Of a DNA stretch of 64,000 nt, positions 46,370-54,541 are shown piece by piece (position 1 is the first letter of the stretch; the number at the start of each line of letters is the position of its first letter). The stretch is from assembly GCA_963847615.1 (NCBI GenBank), contig CAWKAN010000026.1, positions 282,031-346,030 of the forward strand, read 5' to 3'. Origin of the DNA: Palsa-883 sp963847615 (GTDB taxonomy: Bacteria > Pseudomonadota > Alphaproteobacteria > Acetobacterales > Acetobacteraceae). A program made the translations under genes and the position numbers. The notes under the pieces are model-generated. The model saw only the letters and a list, made by a program, of their open reading frames with translations. It searched no databases and was not told the DNA's origin.

Positions 46370-47350
46370 ATGACGGCACTGCAACCGATCGACCGGCTTG
46401 AGATCGAGGTGCTGGTGGACAACGTCACCGACGGCCTGTCCTCGGCCCCGGGTTTCGTGACGCGGGAATGGGTGCAGTTGCAGCGCCAGGGGATGCGCAT
46501 TCAGGCCGGCGGGTCGCTGTGCTGCGCCAATCACGGGCTGTCCCTGGTGATCACGACACATGGCCCCGGCGGCGCGCGCAGCCTGCTGTTCGACGGCGGG
46601 CCGGTGGATTACGCGGTGGAGCGCAACGGCGTGCGCCTCGGCATCGACTTCGGTGCGATCGGCGCGGTGATGCTGTCGCACGGGCACTGGGACCACGCCG
46701 GCGGCCTGCCGCGCGCGCTCGGGATGATCGGGCAGGCCAATGGCGGGCGGCCGGTGCCGCTGTTCCTGCATCCCGGAATGTTCCGCCCGCGCGGCCAGCG
46801 CCAGTCGGACGGCGGGGTACTGCCGATGGACCCGATCCCGCTGCCGGATGCCTGGGCCGGATTCGGGGCCGAGCCGGTGGTCACGACGGACGCGCGGACC
46901 TGCCTGGACGGGACGTTCTACGTCAGCGGCGAGATCCCCCGCCGCACGGCCTACGAGAAAGGCGTGGTCAGCCAGGTGTGCCGGACCGCCGACGGCACCG
47001 GCTGGGAACCCGACACCTTGCTGATGGACGAGCGGTTCCTCGCGGTGCACCTGCGCGGCAAGGGGCTCGTGGTGTTCAGCGCCTGCTCGCACGCCGGTAT
47101 CGTCAACGTGCTGCACCATGCCCGCGCCTGCTTCCCCGACGTCAAGCTGCACGCGGCGATGGGCGGGTTCCACCTGTCCGGGGCGACCGAGGCGATCATT
47201 CCGGAGACAGTGCACGATCTGGGCAGTTTCGGGCTCGATCTGATGATCCCGGCGCACTGCACCGGCTGGCGCGCGGTGAACGCGCTGGAGCGCGCCTATG
47301 GCGAACGGATCGTCGTGCCCTCGGCGGTGGGCAAGCGGTTCAGCCTGTGA
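46370..47350 (+). CDS. MBL-fold metallohydrolase (COG1237, dihydropterin-type)
   Basis: This 326-aa metallo-beta-lactamase-fold protein has the metal motif MLSHGHWDHAGGLPRAL near residue 100, a second site VFSACSHAGIVNVL near 232, GGFHLSG near 264 and the late His in IPAHCTGW near 296. The long insertion between the first and second motifs and the N-terminal VLVDNVTDG match the group related to archaeal dihydropterin-aminobenzoate synthase. Start ATG 46370 follows AAGGAGGCAACC, a strong site. The reaction is unknown; bacterial members are mostly uncharacterised. Confidence 0.87.
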   Translation: MTALQPIDRLEIEVLVDNVTDGLSSAPGFVTREWVQLQRQGMRIQAGGSLCCANHGLSLVITTHGPGGARSLLFDGGPVDYAVERNGVRLGIDFGAIGAVMLSHGHWDHAGGLPRALGMIGQANGGRPVPLFLHPGMFRPRGQRQSDGGVLPMDPIPLPDAWAGFGAEPVVTTDARTCLDGTFYVSGEIPRRTAYEKGVVSQVCRTADGTGWEPDTLLMDERFLAVHLRGKGLVVFSACSHAGIVNVLHHARACFPDVKLHAAMGGFHLSGATEAIIPETVHDLGSFGLDLMIPAHCTGWRAVNALERAYGERIVVPSAVGKRFSL

Positions 47351-47362
47351 GGGCGCGCGACG

Positions 47363-47968
47363 TCAGGCGCAGGGCTGCGTGTTGGCACGCACCCAGTCGG
47401 TGAATTCATCGTCGGTTGCTTCGCTGGCCGCCAGCCGCAGAACGGCCATCGTCGCATCGACCTCGGGCGGCTCGAACACCATGCCGTTCAACGCCAGGAA
47501 CGTGACCAGCGCGGCGAAGGCGGTGCGCTTGTTGCCATCAACAAACGGATGGTTGCGCGCGATGGCGATGGCATAGAGCGCCGCCAGTTCGGCCATGTCC
47601 GGCTCGCCATAGCCGGCGCGGTTCAGCGGCCGGGCCAGCGCGCTGTGCAGCAGCCCGTCATCGCGCACGCCAAGGGCGCCGCCGTGTTCGGCCAGTTGCT
47701 CGTCGTGGATGGCGAGGATGAACTGGCGCGACAGCCAGATCGTCACTTCGCCAGCTCGCGCAGGTACGTTCCGCCACCGCTTCATCAGCTTGCGCGCCAC
47801 CTCCATCTGGGCGGCGAAATCCGGATCGGCCGTGGTCAGCCGCACGCCGTCGGGCTGCTCGATGGCATAGATCGTGTCGCCCTTGCCCACGCCAAGTTTC
47901 GCCAACAGCTCCTTCGGCAGGATCACGCCGACGGAATTGCCGATCTGGGTCAGTTTCAGCGCGTTCAT
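47363..47968 (-). CDS. AbrB-like antitoxin fused in frame to a Doc/Fic toxin
   Basis: The N-terminal part (residues 1-65) is a SpoVT/AbrB swapped-hairpin antitoxin: LTQIGNSVGVILPKELLAKL and GDTIYAIEQPDGVRLT. The rest (about 75-201) is a Doc toxin: IWLSRQFILAIHDEQLAEHG, the Fic motif NHPFVDGNKRTAFAALV near 143, and a C-terminal helix. Doc phosphorylates EF-Tu. The two are normally separate genes. Dropping one base near 47763 gives RWRNVLRELAK and a stop whose AAGTGA overlaps a GTG start of Doc, the classical arrangement. So the fusion is a one-base event, either real or an error. The Fic motif is intact. Confidence 0.85.
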   Translation of the reverse strand: MNALKLTQIGNSVGVILPKELLAKLGVGKGDTIYAIEQPDGVRLTTADPDFAAQMEVARKLMKRWRNVPARAGEVTIWLSRQFILAIHDEQLAEHGGALGVRDDGLLHSALARPLNRAGYGEPDMAELAALYAIAIARNHPFVDGNKRTAFAALVTFLALNGMVFEPPEVDATMAVLRLAASEATDDEFTDWVRANTQPCA

Positions 47969-48045
47969 GGCACTCTCCGGGGATCGCAGCGGCGTTCTAA
48001 CATATGTCTGAACCGCAAGCCAGCGAACAACCCCAACTCACGCCC

Positions 48046-48105
48046 ACCCGCACACTCCACCCGCACACTCCACCCGCACACTCCACTCGCACACTCCACT
48101 CGCAC
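48046..48105. repeat. 13-bp tandem repeat upstream of a binding-protein gene
   Basis: ACCCGCACACTCC is repeated four times (one unit with ACTCGC) plus a partial fifth. It lies 70 bp upstream of the substrate-binding protein start. There are no spacers, so it is not CRISPR. Confidence 0.85.
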
Positions 48106-48176
48106 TCTGGCGCCACGCCCGCCGATGGCCGTAGGATAGCGCCAAATCAAAGAAACGCCTGAGGGGGAAACCAACC

Positions 48177-49436
48177 ATGCCGCGGACCACGCGCATCCTG
48201 CACCACCTGCTGCTTGGCCTGTTGGCCGCCGGCGCGGTCACCGCCGCGGCACGCGCCGCCGAGCCACTGACCATCGGTTTCGACACCGAGGCGACCGGCG
48301 GCCTGGCGCCGAACGGCAGGGCAGCGCTGCTGGCCATGCAGATCTGGGTCGAGGACACCAACGCCAAGGGCGGGCTGCTCGGCCGTCCGGTGAAGCTCGT
48401 CACCTACGACGACCAGAGCAACCCGGCCCTGGTGCCCGGCATCGTCACCAAGCTGCTGGACGTGGACAAGGTTGACATCCTGATCGGCGGCAACGGCACC
48501 AACGTGGTGGCGCCCGCGATGCCGGTGGTGATGCAGCGCAACCTGACCTTCCTCGGTCTGTTCGGCCTCGATGTGAACAGCGAGTTCCACTACGACCGCT
48601 ACTTCTCGATCATCCCCGCCGGCGGGCTGCACCCGAAGGAGGCGTTCTCCCAGGGCTTCTTCGCGGTGGCCGCGGCGATGAACCCGCAGCCGCGCAGCAT
48701 CGCGCTGGTCGGCGCCGACGCCGAGTTCCCGAAGAACGCACTGGACGGGGCGCGGACACAGGCGACGCGCGCCGGGTTGAAGATCGTCTACGACCACACC
48801 TATCCGCCGACCACCGCGGACTACACGCCGATCGTGCGCGCCATCCAGGCGACCAGCCCGGACATCGTCTACGTCGCGTCCTACCCGCCCGACACGGTCG
48901 GAATGATCCGTGCAGCCAACGAGGTCGGATTGAACGCCATGCTGTTCGGCGGCGGCATGGTCGGGCTGCAGGCGACCGCGATCAAGCTGCAGCTCGGGCC
49001 ACTGGTGAATGGCATCGTCAACTATGATTTCTGGCTGCCGGTCGGCCCCTACGCGACGCCGGAGGCGCTGGACTTCCTGAAGCAATACCAGGCCCGCGCG
49101 GCGTCCGCCGGGGTCGATGCGCTGGGCTACTACCTGCCGCCCTTCGCCTATGCCGACCTGCAGGTGCTGGGCGCCGCGGTCACGGGCGTCGGCAGCCTCG
49201 ACCAGGCCAAGCTCGCCGCCTATCTGCGCAGCCACACCTTCCACACCGTGGTGGGCGACATCACCTTCGGGCCGAACGGCGAATGGACCGAACCGCGCGT
49301 GCTGGCGGTGCAGTTCCAGGGCGTGCAAGGCCACGACCTGGCGCAGTTCAAGGACCCGAAGACCGAGGTCATCCTGTGGCCGCCGGCACTGAAGTCCGGC
49401 GAACTGCGCGCGCCCTACAATGATGCGAAGCACTGA
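48177..49436 (+). CDS. Branched-chain-amino-acid-type ABC transporter substrate-binding protein
   Basis: This 419-aa periplasmic receptor of the LivJ family (Peripla_BP_6) has an N-terminal signal peptide LLLGLLAAGAVTAAARA with cleavage near residue 27. It is followed by LTIGFDTEATGGLAPNGRAA near 31, DTNAKGGLLGRPVKLVTYDD near 58, TYPPTTADYTPIVRAIQATSPDIV-type sequence near 208 and GDITFGPNGEW near 361. The lobes have the fold's expected length. No permease or ATPase is adjacent, so it is an orphan receptor that may share a LivHMGF system encoded elsewhere. The next gene, an LLM enzyme, may belong to the same unit (43 bp gap). Confidence 0.9.
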   Translation: MPRTTRILHHLLLGLLAAGAVTAAARAAEPLTIGFDTEATGGLAPNGRAALLAMQIWVEDTNAKGGLLGRPVKLVTYDDQSNPALVPGIVTKLLDVDKVDILIGGNGTNVVAPAMPVVMQRNLTFLGLFGLDVNSEFHYDRYFSIIPAGGLHPKEAFSQGFFAVAAAMNPQPRSIALVGADAEFPKNALDGARTQATRAGLKIVYDHTYPPTTADYTPIVRAIQATSPDIVYVASYPPDTVGMIRAANEVGLNAMLFGGGMVGLQATAIKLQLGPLVNGIVNYDFWLPVGPYATPEALDFLKQYQARAASAGVDALGYYLPPFAYADLQVLGAAVTGVGSLDQAKLAAYLRSHTFHTVVGDITFGPNGEWTEPRVLAVQFQGVQGHDLAQFKDPKTEVILWPPALKSGELRAPYNDAKH

Positions 49437-49479
49437 CGCCGCGCGGCGCCGCGGGGCACGAAGCAACGGGGAACACGGC

Positions 49480-50490
49480 ATGCAATTCGGACTGCTGATC
49501 CGCGGCCAGCATCCGGCCGGCGACGACATCCGCACCCGCGCGCGCGAAGACCTGGAGATGGCGCGGCGGGCGGAGCAGCTCGGCTTCGCCAGCCTGGCGC
49601 GCGGCAGCCACTACAGCGCGCATCCGCTGCTGGGGTTGCAGCAGATTCCCTTCCTCGCCCAGGTCGCGGTGGTGGCGCCCAAACTGCGGCTGATCCCGGG
49701 CGTGGTGCTGTTGCCGCTGCACAAGCCGCTCGACGTCGCCGAACAGATCGCCACGCTGGACGTGATGAGCGACGGCAAGGTGGTATTCGGCTGCGGCATC
49801 GGCTACCGCGAGGTGGAGTTCAAGGCGTTCGGCACGACATTGCAACAGGCCGGCCCGCGCTTCGAGGAATGCCTGGCAGCGGTCAAGCGCCTGTGGACCG
49901 AGGATTTCGTGACCATGCAGGGCTCGCATTTCGCGCTCGACGGCGCGAACTGCACGGTCAAGCCGGTGCAGAAACCAATGCCGCCGGTGTGGATCGGCGC
50001 CAATGCCGATATCGGCATCCGTCGCGCCGCGCGCGTGGCGGATTGCTGGTTCGTCAACCCGCACAACAAGATCGAGACCCTGGCGCGGCAGATGGACATC
50101 TACAAGCGGGAGCTGGACGCCTGCGGCAAGCCGTTCCCGGCGGAGTTCCCGATGCTGCGCGAGGTGTTCGTGGCGCGCACGCGGGCCGAGGCGATGCGCC
50201 TGGCGAAACCGTCGCTGGAAGCGAAGTACCAGGCCTATCGCGCGTGGGGCCAGGACAAGGTGATGCCCGCGGAGGATCATTTCGATCTCGCGTTCGACGA
50301 GCTGGTGCGGGATCGCTTCCTGTTCGGCTCGCCGGCCGAGGTGACCGAGCAGATTCTGGACCTGCAACGGCGGTTCCATGTCAACCACATGGTGGTCGGC
50401 GTGCACTGGACCGGCATGCCGGCCAGCCTCGCGCTGGAACAGATGCAGTTGCTGGCGGAGGAGGTGTTCCCGGCGGTGCGCGCCGCGTAG
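49480..50490 (+). CDS. LLM-class flavin-dependent oxidoreductase
   Basis: This 336-aa luciferase-like monooxygenase with TIM-barrel fold has MQFGLLIRGQHPAGDD at the start, the flavin-pocket segment LIPGVVLLPLHKPLDVAEQIATLD-type sequence near residue 68, DVMSDGKVVFGCGIGYREVEF near 91, PPVWIGANAD near 168 and FLFGSPAEVTEQI near 285. It is intact, unlike the relative at 6.8 kb. The start at 49480 gives the usual N-terminus; an upstream ATG would add an arginine-rich 20 residues. Its place after an orphan binding protein suggests uptake and oxidation of one compound. Confidence 0.92.
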   Translation: MQFGLLIRGQHPAGDDIRTRAREDLEMARRAEQLGFASLARGSHYSAHPLLGLQQIPFLAQVAVVAPKLRLIPGVVLLPLHKPLDVAEQIATLDVMSDGKVVFGCGIGYREVEFKAFGTTLQQAGPRFEECLAAVKRLWTEDFVTMQGSHFALDGANCTVKPVQKPMPPVWIGANADIGIRRAARVADCWFVNPHNKIETLARQMDIYKRELDACGKPFPAEFPMLREVFVARTRAEAMRLAKPSLEAKYQAYRAWGQDKVMPAEDHFDLAFDELVRDRFLFGSPAEVTEQILDLQRRFHVNHMVVGVHWTGMPASLALEQMQLLAEEVFPAVRAA

Positions 50491-50518
50491 CCCCGGTCGG
50501 GCTGATCGCGGGGCGAGC

Positions 50519-50600
50519 AAGGCCGGGGCTCCGCCCCAGACCCCGCCAAGGGCGAGCCCTTGGAACCCTTCACCGGGAGTGGGTGATGGGCAGGGGGGCA
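50519..50600. repeat. Half-copy of the 300-bp palindrome family
   Basis: CCGGGGCTCCGCCCCAGACC, then CCAAGGGCGAGCCCTTGGAA and GGGAGTGGGTGATGGGCAGG, follow one arm of the element at 32400-32701 closely. It sits at the 3' end of the LLM gene and just before the convergent GST stop. It contains small hairpins that could act as a terminator. Confidence 0.75.
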
Positions 50601-50602
50601 GG

Positions 50603-51259
50603 TCAGAACTCGACCTCGAGTTCTTCGATCTCCTCGGGCTCCAGCTTTGCCGCCGTGATCCACTCCACCATGTGGGGCCAGGCCATGACGTGATCGCAGT
50701 AGGCGCGGCAGGCGGGGTTCAATCGCACGTCATACGTCAGGAAACGGGTCACCACCGGGGCGTACATCGCATCCGCGATCGAGGCATGGGCGCCGAACAG
50801 CCAGGGACCTTTCCAGGTTTCCAGGCACTCGCTCCAGATCTCGGTGATCCGGTCGATATCCGCCTGCGCCGCGGACCACACGGTGAAGCCGGCACGAAAC
50901 GCCCGCAGATTCATCGGCAACGAGGCACGCAGCGCGGAGAAGCCGGAATGCATCTCGCCGGCGATCGCGCGGCAGCGGGCGCGGGCGGCGCGGTCTTTCG
51001 GCAGCATGTGCGCCGCCGGGCGAAGCTCGTTCAGGTATTCGGCGATCGCCAGCGTGTCCCACACCTGGATCCCGTCATGCATCAGGCATGGCACGCGGAT
51101 CGAGGACGATTGCATCAGCAGCTCGGCCTTGGTGACGGGATCGCTCGGATCGACCGCGCGTTCCTCGAACGCCAGGCCGGACAGGCGGGCCAGCAGGAAG
51201 CCGCGCAGCGACCAGGACGAGTAATTCTTGCTGCTGATCAGAAGCGTGGCCTCGGCCAT
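50603..51259 (-). CDS. Glutathione S-transferase family protein
   Basis: This 218-aa protein has a thioredoxin-fold N-terminal domain: ATLLISSKNYSSWSLRGFL (residues 4-22, with candidate active-site Ser/Tyr), IRVPCLMHDGIQVWDTLAIAEYL near 54 with the glutathione-binding VP and D[ST] motifs, and an all-helical C-terminal domain. The SSKNYSSWS start is typical of one bacterial GST subgroup related to maleylacetoacetate isomerase-like proteins. Divergent from the PHB depolymerase gene, 104 bp apart. Function could be detoxification or isomerisation. Confidence 0.88.
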   Translation of the reverse strand: MAEATLLISSKNYSSWSLRGFLLARLSGLAFEERAVDPSDPVTKAELLMQSSSIRVPCLMHDGIQVWDTLAIAEYLNELRPAAHMLPKDRAARARCRAIAGEMHSGFSALRASLPMNLRAFRAGFTVWSAAQADIDRITEIWSECLETWKGPWLFGAHASIADAMYAPVVTRFLTYDVRLNPACRAYCDHVMAWPHMVEWITAAKLEPEEIEELEVEF

Positions 51260-51363
51260 GGGATCCGTACTCTCGTCGCCAGGGATGTTGCGGTGCAATA
51301 TGGCACATGCGAGGCTACGCGGGAAAGCCGGGTTCCGACACCAGGGCGGCGAGCGGCTACAGG

Positions 51364-52605
51364 ATGGAAAGTACAGCAACGGCGCCCATGATCTATCAGC
51401 TCTATCAGGCGCAGGCGGATGCCCTGGCCCCGATTCGCGCGCTCGCGCAGACCGGCGCGGGGTTTCTGCGCCAGTTCGACTTCGGCGCGCTGACCCCGCC
51501 GCTGATGCGCCATGCCGCCGCGTTGTTCGACATGATCTCCGACTCCAGCCTGACGCATCATCGCCCGCCTTTCGGGGTCGCGACGGTGCAGATGGGCAAC
51601 GCCCAGGTGTCCGTCACCGAGGAAGTCGCCGACGACACGCCGTTCGGCACGTTGCTGCGGTTTCGCAAGGACATCGCGGTGCGCCAGCCGCGCGTGCTGC
51701 TGGTGGCACCGATGTCGGGGCACTTCGCCACGCTGCTGCGCGGCACCGTGCGGACGATGCTGCCCGAGCATGACATCTACATCACCGACTGGAAGAACGC
51801 GCGCGACACCAGCCTGGAACACGGCCCGTTCGGCGTGGACGCGTTCGTCGAGCACGTGATCCGCTTCCTCGAGGTCATGGGGCCCGGCAGCCACGTGGTC
51901 GCGGTGTGCCAGCCGGCGGTGGCGGTGCTGGTGGCGGTCGCGGTCATGGCAGCGTCGGGCAACCGCGCCCAGCCTCGCAGCATGACGCTGATGGCCGGAC
52001 CGATCGACACACGCATCAAACCGACCCAGGTCAACCAGATGGCGATGGGAAAGCCGATCGGGTGGTTCGAGCAGAACGTGATCGGCACCGTGCCGCGGCG
52101 CTACAAGGGGGCCGGGCGGCGGGTCTATCCCGGCTTCATGCAGCTCTCGGCGTTCGTGTCGATGAACCTCGACCGGCACATCGGCGCGCATCTGGGACAG
52201 TTCCGCGCCCTGGTCAGCGGCAATGACGAGGCGGCGGCGGCGCATCGACGCTTCTACGGCGAGTACCAGGCGGTGATGGACCTGCCGGCGGAGTTCTACC
52301 TGGAGACCATCAAGCGCGTGTTCCAGGACCACGACCTGCCGCTGGGCCGCTTCAGCTATCGCGGCGAGACGGTACGGCCGGCGGCGATCAGGCGCACCGC
52401 GTTGCTGACGGTGGAGGGCGAGCGCGACGACATCTGCGCCAATGGCCAGACCATGGCGGCGCTCGATCTGTGCTCGGGCGTGCCGATCTCGATGCGCCGG
52501 CACCATCTGCAGCTCGGCGTCGGGCATTACGGGGTGTTCAGCGGCAAGCGCTGGACCAACGAGACCTATCCGCTGGTGCGCGAGATGATCCAGGCGACGA
52601 GCTGA
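51364..52605 (+). CDS. phaZ: Intracellular polyhydroxybutyrate depolymerase (PhaZ family)
   Basis: This enzyme degrades stored PHB granules to hydroxybutyrate oligomers. The 413-aa alpha/beta protein has the N-terminal MIYQLYQAQADALAPIRALA, FGTLLRFRKDI near 98, ITDWKNARDTSLEHGPFGVD near 140, and the nucleophile motif VVAVCQPAVAV near 180, with cysteine in place of serine, as in Ralstonia-type PhaZ. The Asp and His positions fall in VEGERDDIC near 342 and LGVGHYGVFSG near 380. The start at 51364 follows AGGATG; ATG 51388 (MIYQLY) also fits. No phaC or phasin genes are adjacent. Confidence 0.93.
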   Translation: MESTATAPMIYQLYQAQADALAPIRALAQTGAGFLRQFDFGALTPPLMRHAAALFDMISDSSLTHHRPPFGVATVQMGNAQVSVTEEVADDTPFGTLLRFRKDIAVRQPRVLLVAPMSGHFATLLRGTVRTMLPEHDIYITDWKNARDTSLEHGPFGVDAFVEHVIRFLEVMGPGSHVVAVCQPAVAVLVAVAVMAASGNRAQPRSMTLMAGPIDTRIKPTQVNQMAMGKPIGWFEQNVIGTVPRRYKGAGRRVYPGFMQLSAFVSMNLDRHIGAHLGQFRALVSGNDEAAAAHRRFYGEYQAVMDLPAEFYLETIKRVFQDHDLPLGRFSYRGETVRPAAIRRTALLTVEGERDDICANGQTMAALDLCSGVPISMRRHHLQLGVGHYGVFSGKRWTNETYPLVREMIQATS

Positions 52606-52705
52606 GCCGGCACGTTCCGCGTAGGCCTGTCCCACACTGGCTCGCCCCACGCTGGCCCGCCCCGCATTGGATCGCAACATGCGAGGACCAACGCGAGCAA
52701 CATGG

Positions 52706-53100
52706 TCAGGGCACGCTTTCGGCGTGACGCGCGCAGCGCGGCGCGAGGGCGCGGATCACCGCCTCGGGGTCTGCTTCGATCACGCGCAGCAGGGTCGCGG
52801 CCGGTCCTGACGGAGTCCGCCTGCCCTGTTCGGGTGCTGCAGGGTGTCCACCGTGCAGCCGAACCGCTGGGCGAACGCCGCCTGGCTAAGTCCCAGCCGG
52901 CTCCGCAGGGCACGCACCTGTTCGGCCGTGGGCGGCGGATAGACCGCGATGGCCCGAGCCACATCCGCTTCAGTCCAGGCGTTGCCGTCCTCCGCTGCCT
53001 CCGCGTCGATTTCGGCCTCGGTTCGCCGCCGAGCCGCACCCAGGCCCGCCAACAGCTTTCGGCTATCGATGTCAGCCCGGGAACGTCGTACCATAGGCAT
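52706..53100 (-). pseudogene. HTH-type antitoxin paired with BrnT-like toxin, frameshifted near 52832
   Basis: The first 100 residues read AWTEADVARAIAVYPPPTAE and a helix-turn-helix LRSRLGLSQAAFAQRFGCTV. After VDTLQH the frame breaks. One missing base near 52832 would give EQGRRTPSGPAATLLRVIEA...APRCARHAESVP with a stop at 52706-52708, the expected end of this XRE-like antitoxin family. As written, the frame stops at 52780. Start ATG 53100 overlaps the toxin stop by 29 bp. It would neutralise the BrnT-like protein and repress the pair. Unlike the module at 28 kb, the antitoxin is XRE-like, not CopG-like. Confidence 0.8.
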
Positions 53101-53347
53101 CTCGTTCTCTCCTGGTGGCACGGCGCAGGCTGATAATCCGTCGCACCGGACCACGATCCGTGTAGACGCAGAGCAGGACCAACCCGCCGACCATCCCAAC
53201 CGCCTGCATGCGCGTCGCGCCGTAGTCGCGCCGACGATCGACCAGATCGATCGTCTGGCCGTCGAACATCTTGATCGCCAGCACGAATGGCAGGCCACCT
53301 GCAGTCCGATCGCGCTCGTTCGTGGCGGTGTCCCACACGAAGCCCAT
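53072..53347 (-). CDS. BrnT/DUF497-type toxin
   Basis: This 91-aa RelE-fold RNase toxin has family blocks GFVWDTATNERDRTAGGLPF at the start, AIKMFDGQTIDLVDRRRDYG near 25, TRMQAVGMVGGLVLLCVYTD near 45 and the C-terminal RRIISLRRATRRERDAY, which includes the conserved Arg-rich active-site region. It overlaps its antitoxin gene by 29 bp. It is back-to-back with a TumE-type module, 196 bp between the starts. It differs clearly in sequence from the BrnT at 28.1 kb, so the two are separate acquisitions. Confidence 0.88.
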   Translation of the reverse strand: MGFVWDTATNERDRTAGGLPFVLAIKMFDGQTIDLVDRRRDYGATRMQAVGMVGGLVLLCVYTDRGPVRRIISLRRATRRERDAYGTTFPG

Positions 53348-53523
53348 GGCGCGCTATGCGTCAAACACCGACAGTCACCGAGGCTCGCGCTTTTCAGCGC
53401 GCGGCCTGTGGGCACCGCCGAGGCGCCAGGCATCGTCGCCGTCGGCGCTCGTTGCTTGTGGCCTTGATGATGCTTGAGATGCCTCGGGGCGGGAGGATGA
53501 AGCGGAATTTGCATCGCGCTATC

Positions 53524-53540
53524 TTAACATGGTATGTTAA
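53524..53540 (+). promoter_or_regulatory. Palindromic operator/promoter of the TumE-type module
   Basis: TTAACAT-GGT-ATGTTAA is a perfect 7-bp-armed palindrome ending 3 bp before the toxin start. It is strikingly AT-rich in this genome and probably overlaps the -10 box. Autorepression by the downstream HTH antitoxin is inferred from position. Confidence 0.65.
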
Positions 53541-53543
53541 CCT

Positions 53544-53915
53544 ATGGAGGATGACGAGCTCGAACCGCTGCTTGCTTTGGACGGTGCGAGCTTCGAGATG
53601 GCTCCGGGCCTGGTTGTGGAATTCACCGCGCGGCGCACCGACAGGACACCGGAACGCCCGCACGGCATCAGTTACGCGCTCGTGCTGCGTCCGAAGCGAG
53701 GTGGCCCACCGTGGGTGCGCTTCGACAATGCACACGGTGTTGAGAAGGGCGGTCGCGGCTATCGGCGCAGGCGCATCGTCTACGACCATTGGCACAGGAC
53801 GGCGAGAGACGCGGGCCGCCCGTACGACTTCACGACGGCGGCCCGGTTGCTCGATGATTTCTGGCGAGAGGTGAAGAGGACACTCGATGAAAAATCCATC
53901 CCCCACACCCTATAA
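53544..53915 (+). CDS. TumE-like toxin (DUF6516 family)
   Basis: This 123-aa protein begins with FEMAPGLVVEFTARRTDRTP-type sequence and continues with GISYALVLRPKRGGPPWVRFDNAHGVEKGGRGYRRR and a C-terminal YDFTTAARLLDDFWREVKRTL. The RFDNAHG and tyrosine/histidine-rich YDHWH portions match the DUF6516 proteins annotated as toxins of TumE systems, always followed by an HTH partner. The ATG at 53544 lies directly behind a palindrome with no clear ribosome binding site. It overlaps the partner by 29 bp. Mechanism unverified from sequence. Confidence 0.75.
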   Translation: MEDDELEPLLALDGASFEMAPGLVVEFTARRTDRTPERPHGISYALVLRPKRGGPPWVRFDNAHGVEKGGRGYRRRRIVYDHWHRTARDAGRPYDFTTAARLLDDFWREVKRTLDEKSIPHTL

Positions 53916-54327
53916 GGTCGGCTCGTTGCGCGACTTCGCCGCATGGACGAAGCGCGTCGTGCGCGACCCAGGCGGCGCGGACGACGTGCCCAGGATGTGG
54001 TTCGACAGCGAAGCGACGGCGCATCGCGCCGCGACCGAGCAGGTGTCGGCCGAGGCGATGGTCAAGCTGTTGTCACCCGGCAATCTGTCCGTCCTGGCGG
54101 CGATCCGCCGCCACCGGCCGGCGTCCGTGCGCGAACTCGCCACGCTGACCGGGCGCAAGGAGGCCAGCCTGTCACGCACGCTCAAGCGCTTCGCGGAACT
54201 CGGGATCGTGGGCTTTCGGGACGGCCCCCATCGCACGCGCATCCCGGCGCTGATCGCGCGACGGGTGCATCTGGAGATCGATCTCACCGGCCAGCACAGC
54301 GCCGTCGCGGTCGACTTGTCGCGCTGA
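53887..54327 (+). CDS. Winged-helix antitoxin partner of the TumE-like toxin
   Basis: This 146-aa protein has a MarR-type winged helix in its second half: LLSPGNLSVLAAIRRHRPA near residue 59, SVRELATLTGRKEASLSRTLKRF near 79, then wing-like ELGIVGFRDGPHRTRIPALIA. The N-terminal 55 residues (GSLRDFAAWTKRVVRDPG) are where toxin binding would be expected. The start overlaps the toxin gene by 29 bp, the usual translational coupling. It is the presumed repressor acting at the 53524 palindrome. Confidence 0.78.
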   Translation: MKNPSPTPYKVGSLRDFAAWTKRVVRDPGGADDVPRMWFDSEATAHRAATEQVSAEAMVKLLSPGNLSVLAAIRRHRPASVRELATLTGRKEASLSRTLKRFAELGIVGFRDGPHRTRIPALIARRVHLEIDLTGQHSAVAVDLSR

Positions 54328-54541
54328 CACCGTCGGCGCGGACTGCCGCCTGGCGCACCCGCGCGGCCCCGGCCTACCGCGGCGACAGAGTCTGTTGCAG
54401 ACCGGCGGCCCGGCGGATAGTTTCTTGCGGCGGTGACTTGGCCTGGCCACGTGACGGCCCCGGCCGGGCGCTGCTTGCCCTACAAAGACGATAGCAACAT
54501 GCCGTGCAATTCCGCAGACGGCGATCGACGCAAAGCGACTG

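Noticed and set aside
48046..48105. Possible CRISPR array (13-bp repeats)
   Set aside because: It is a head-to-tail tandem repeat with no spacers.
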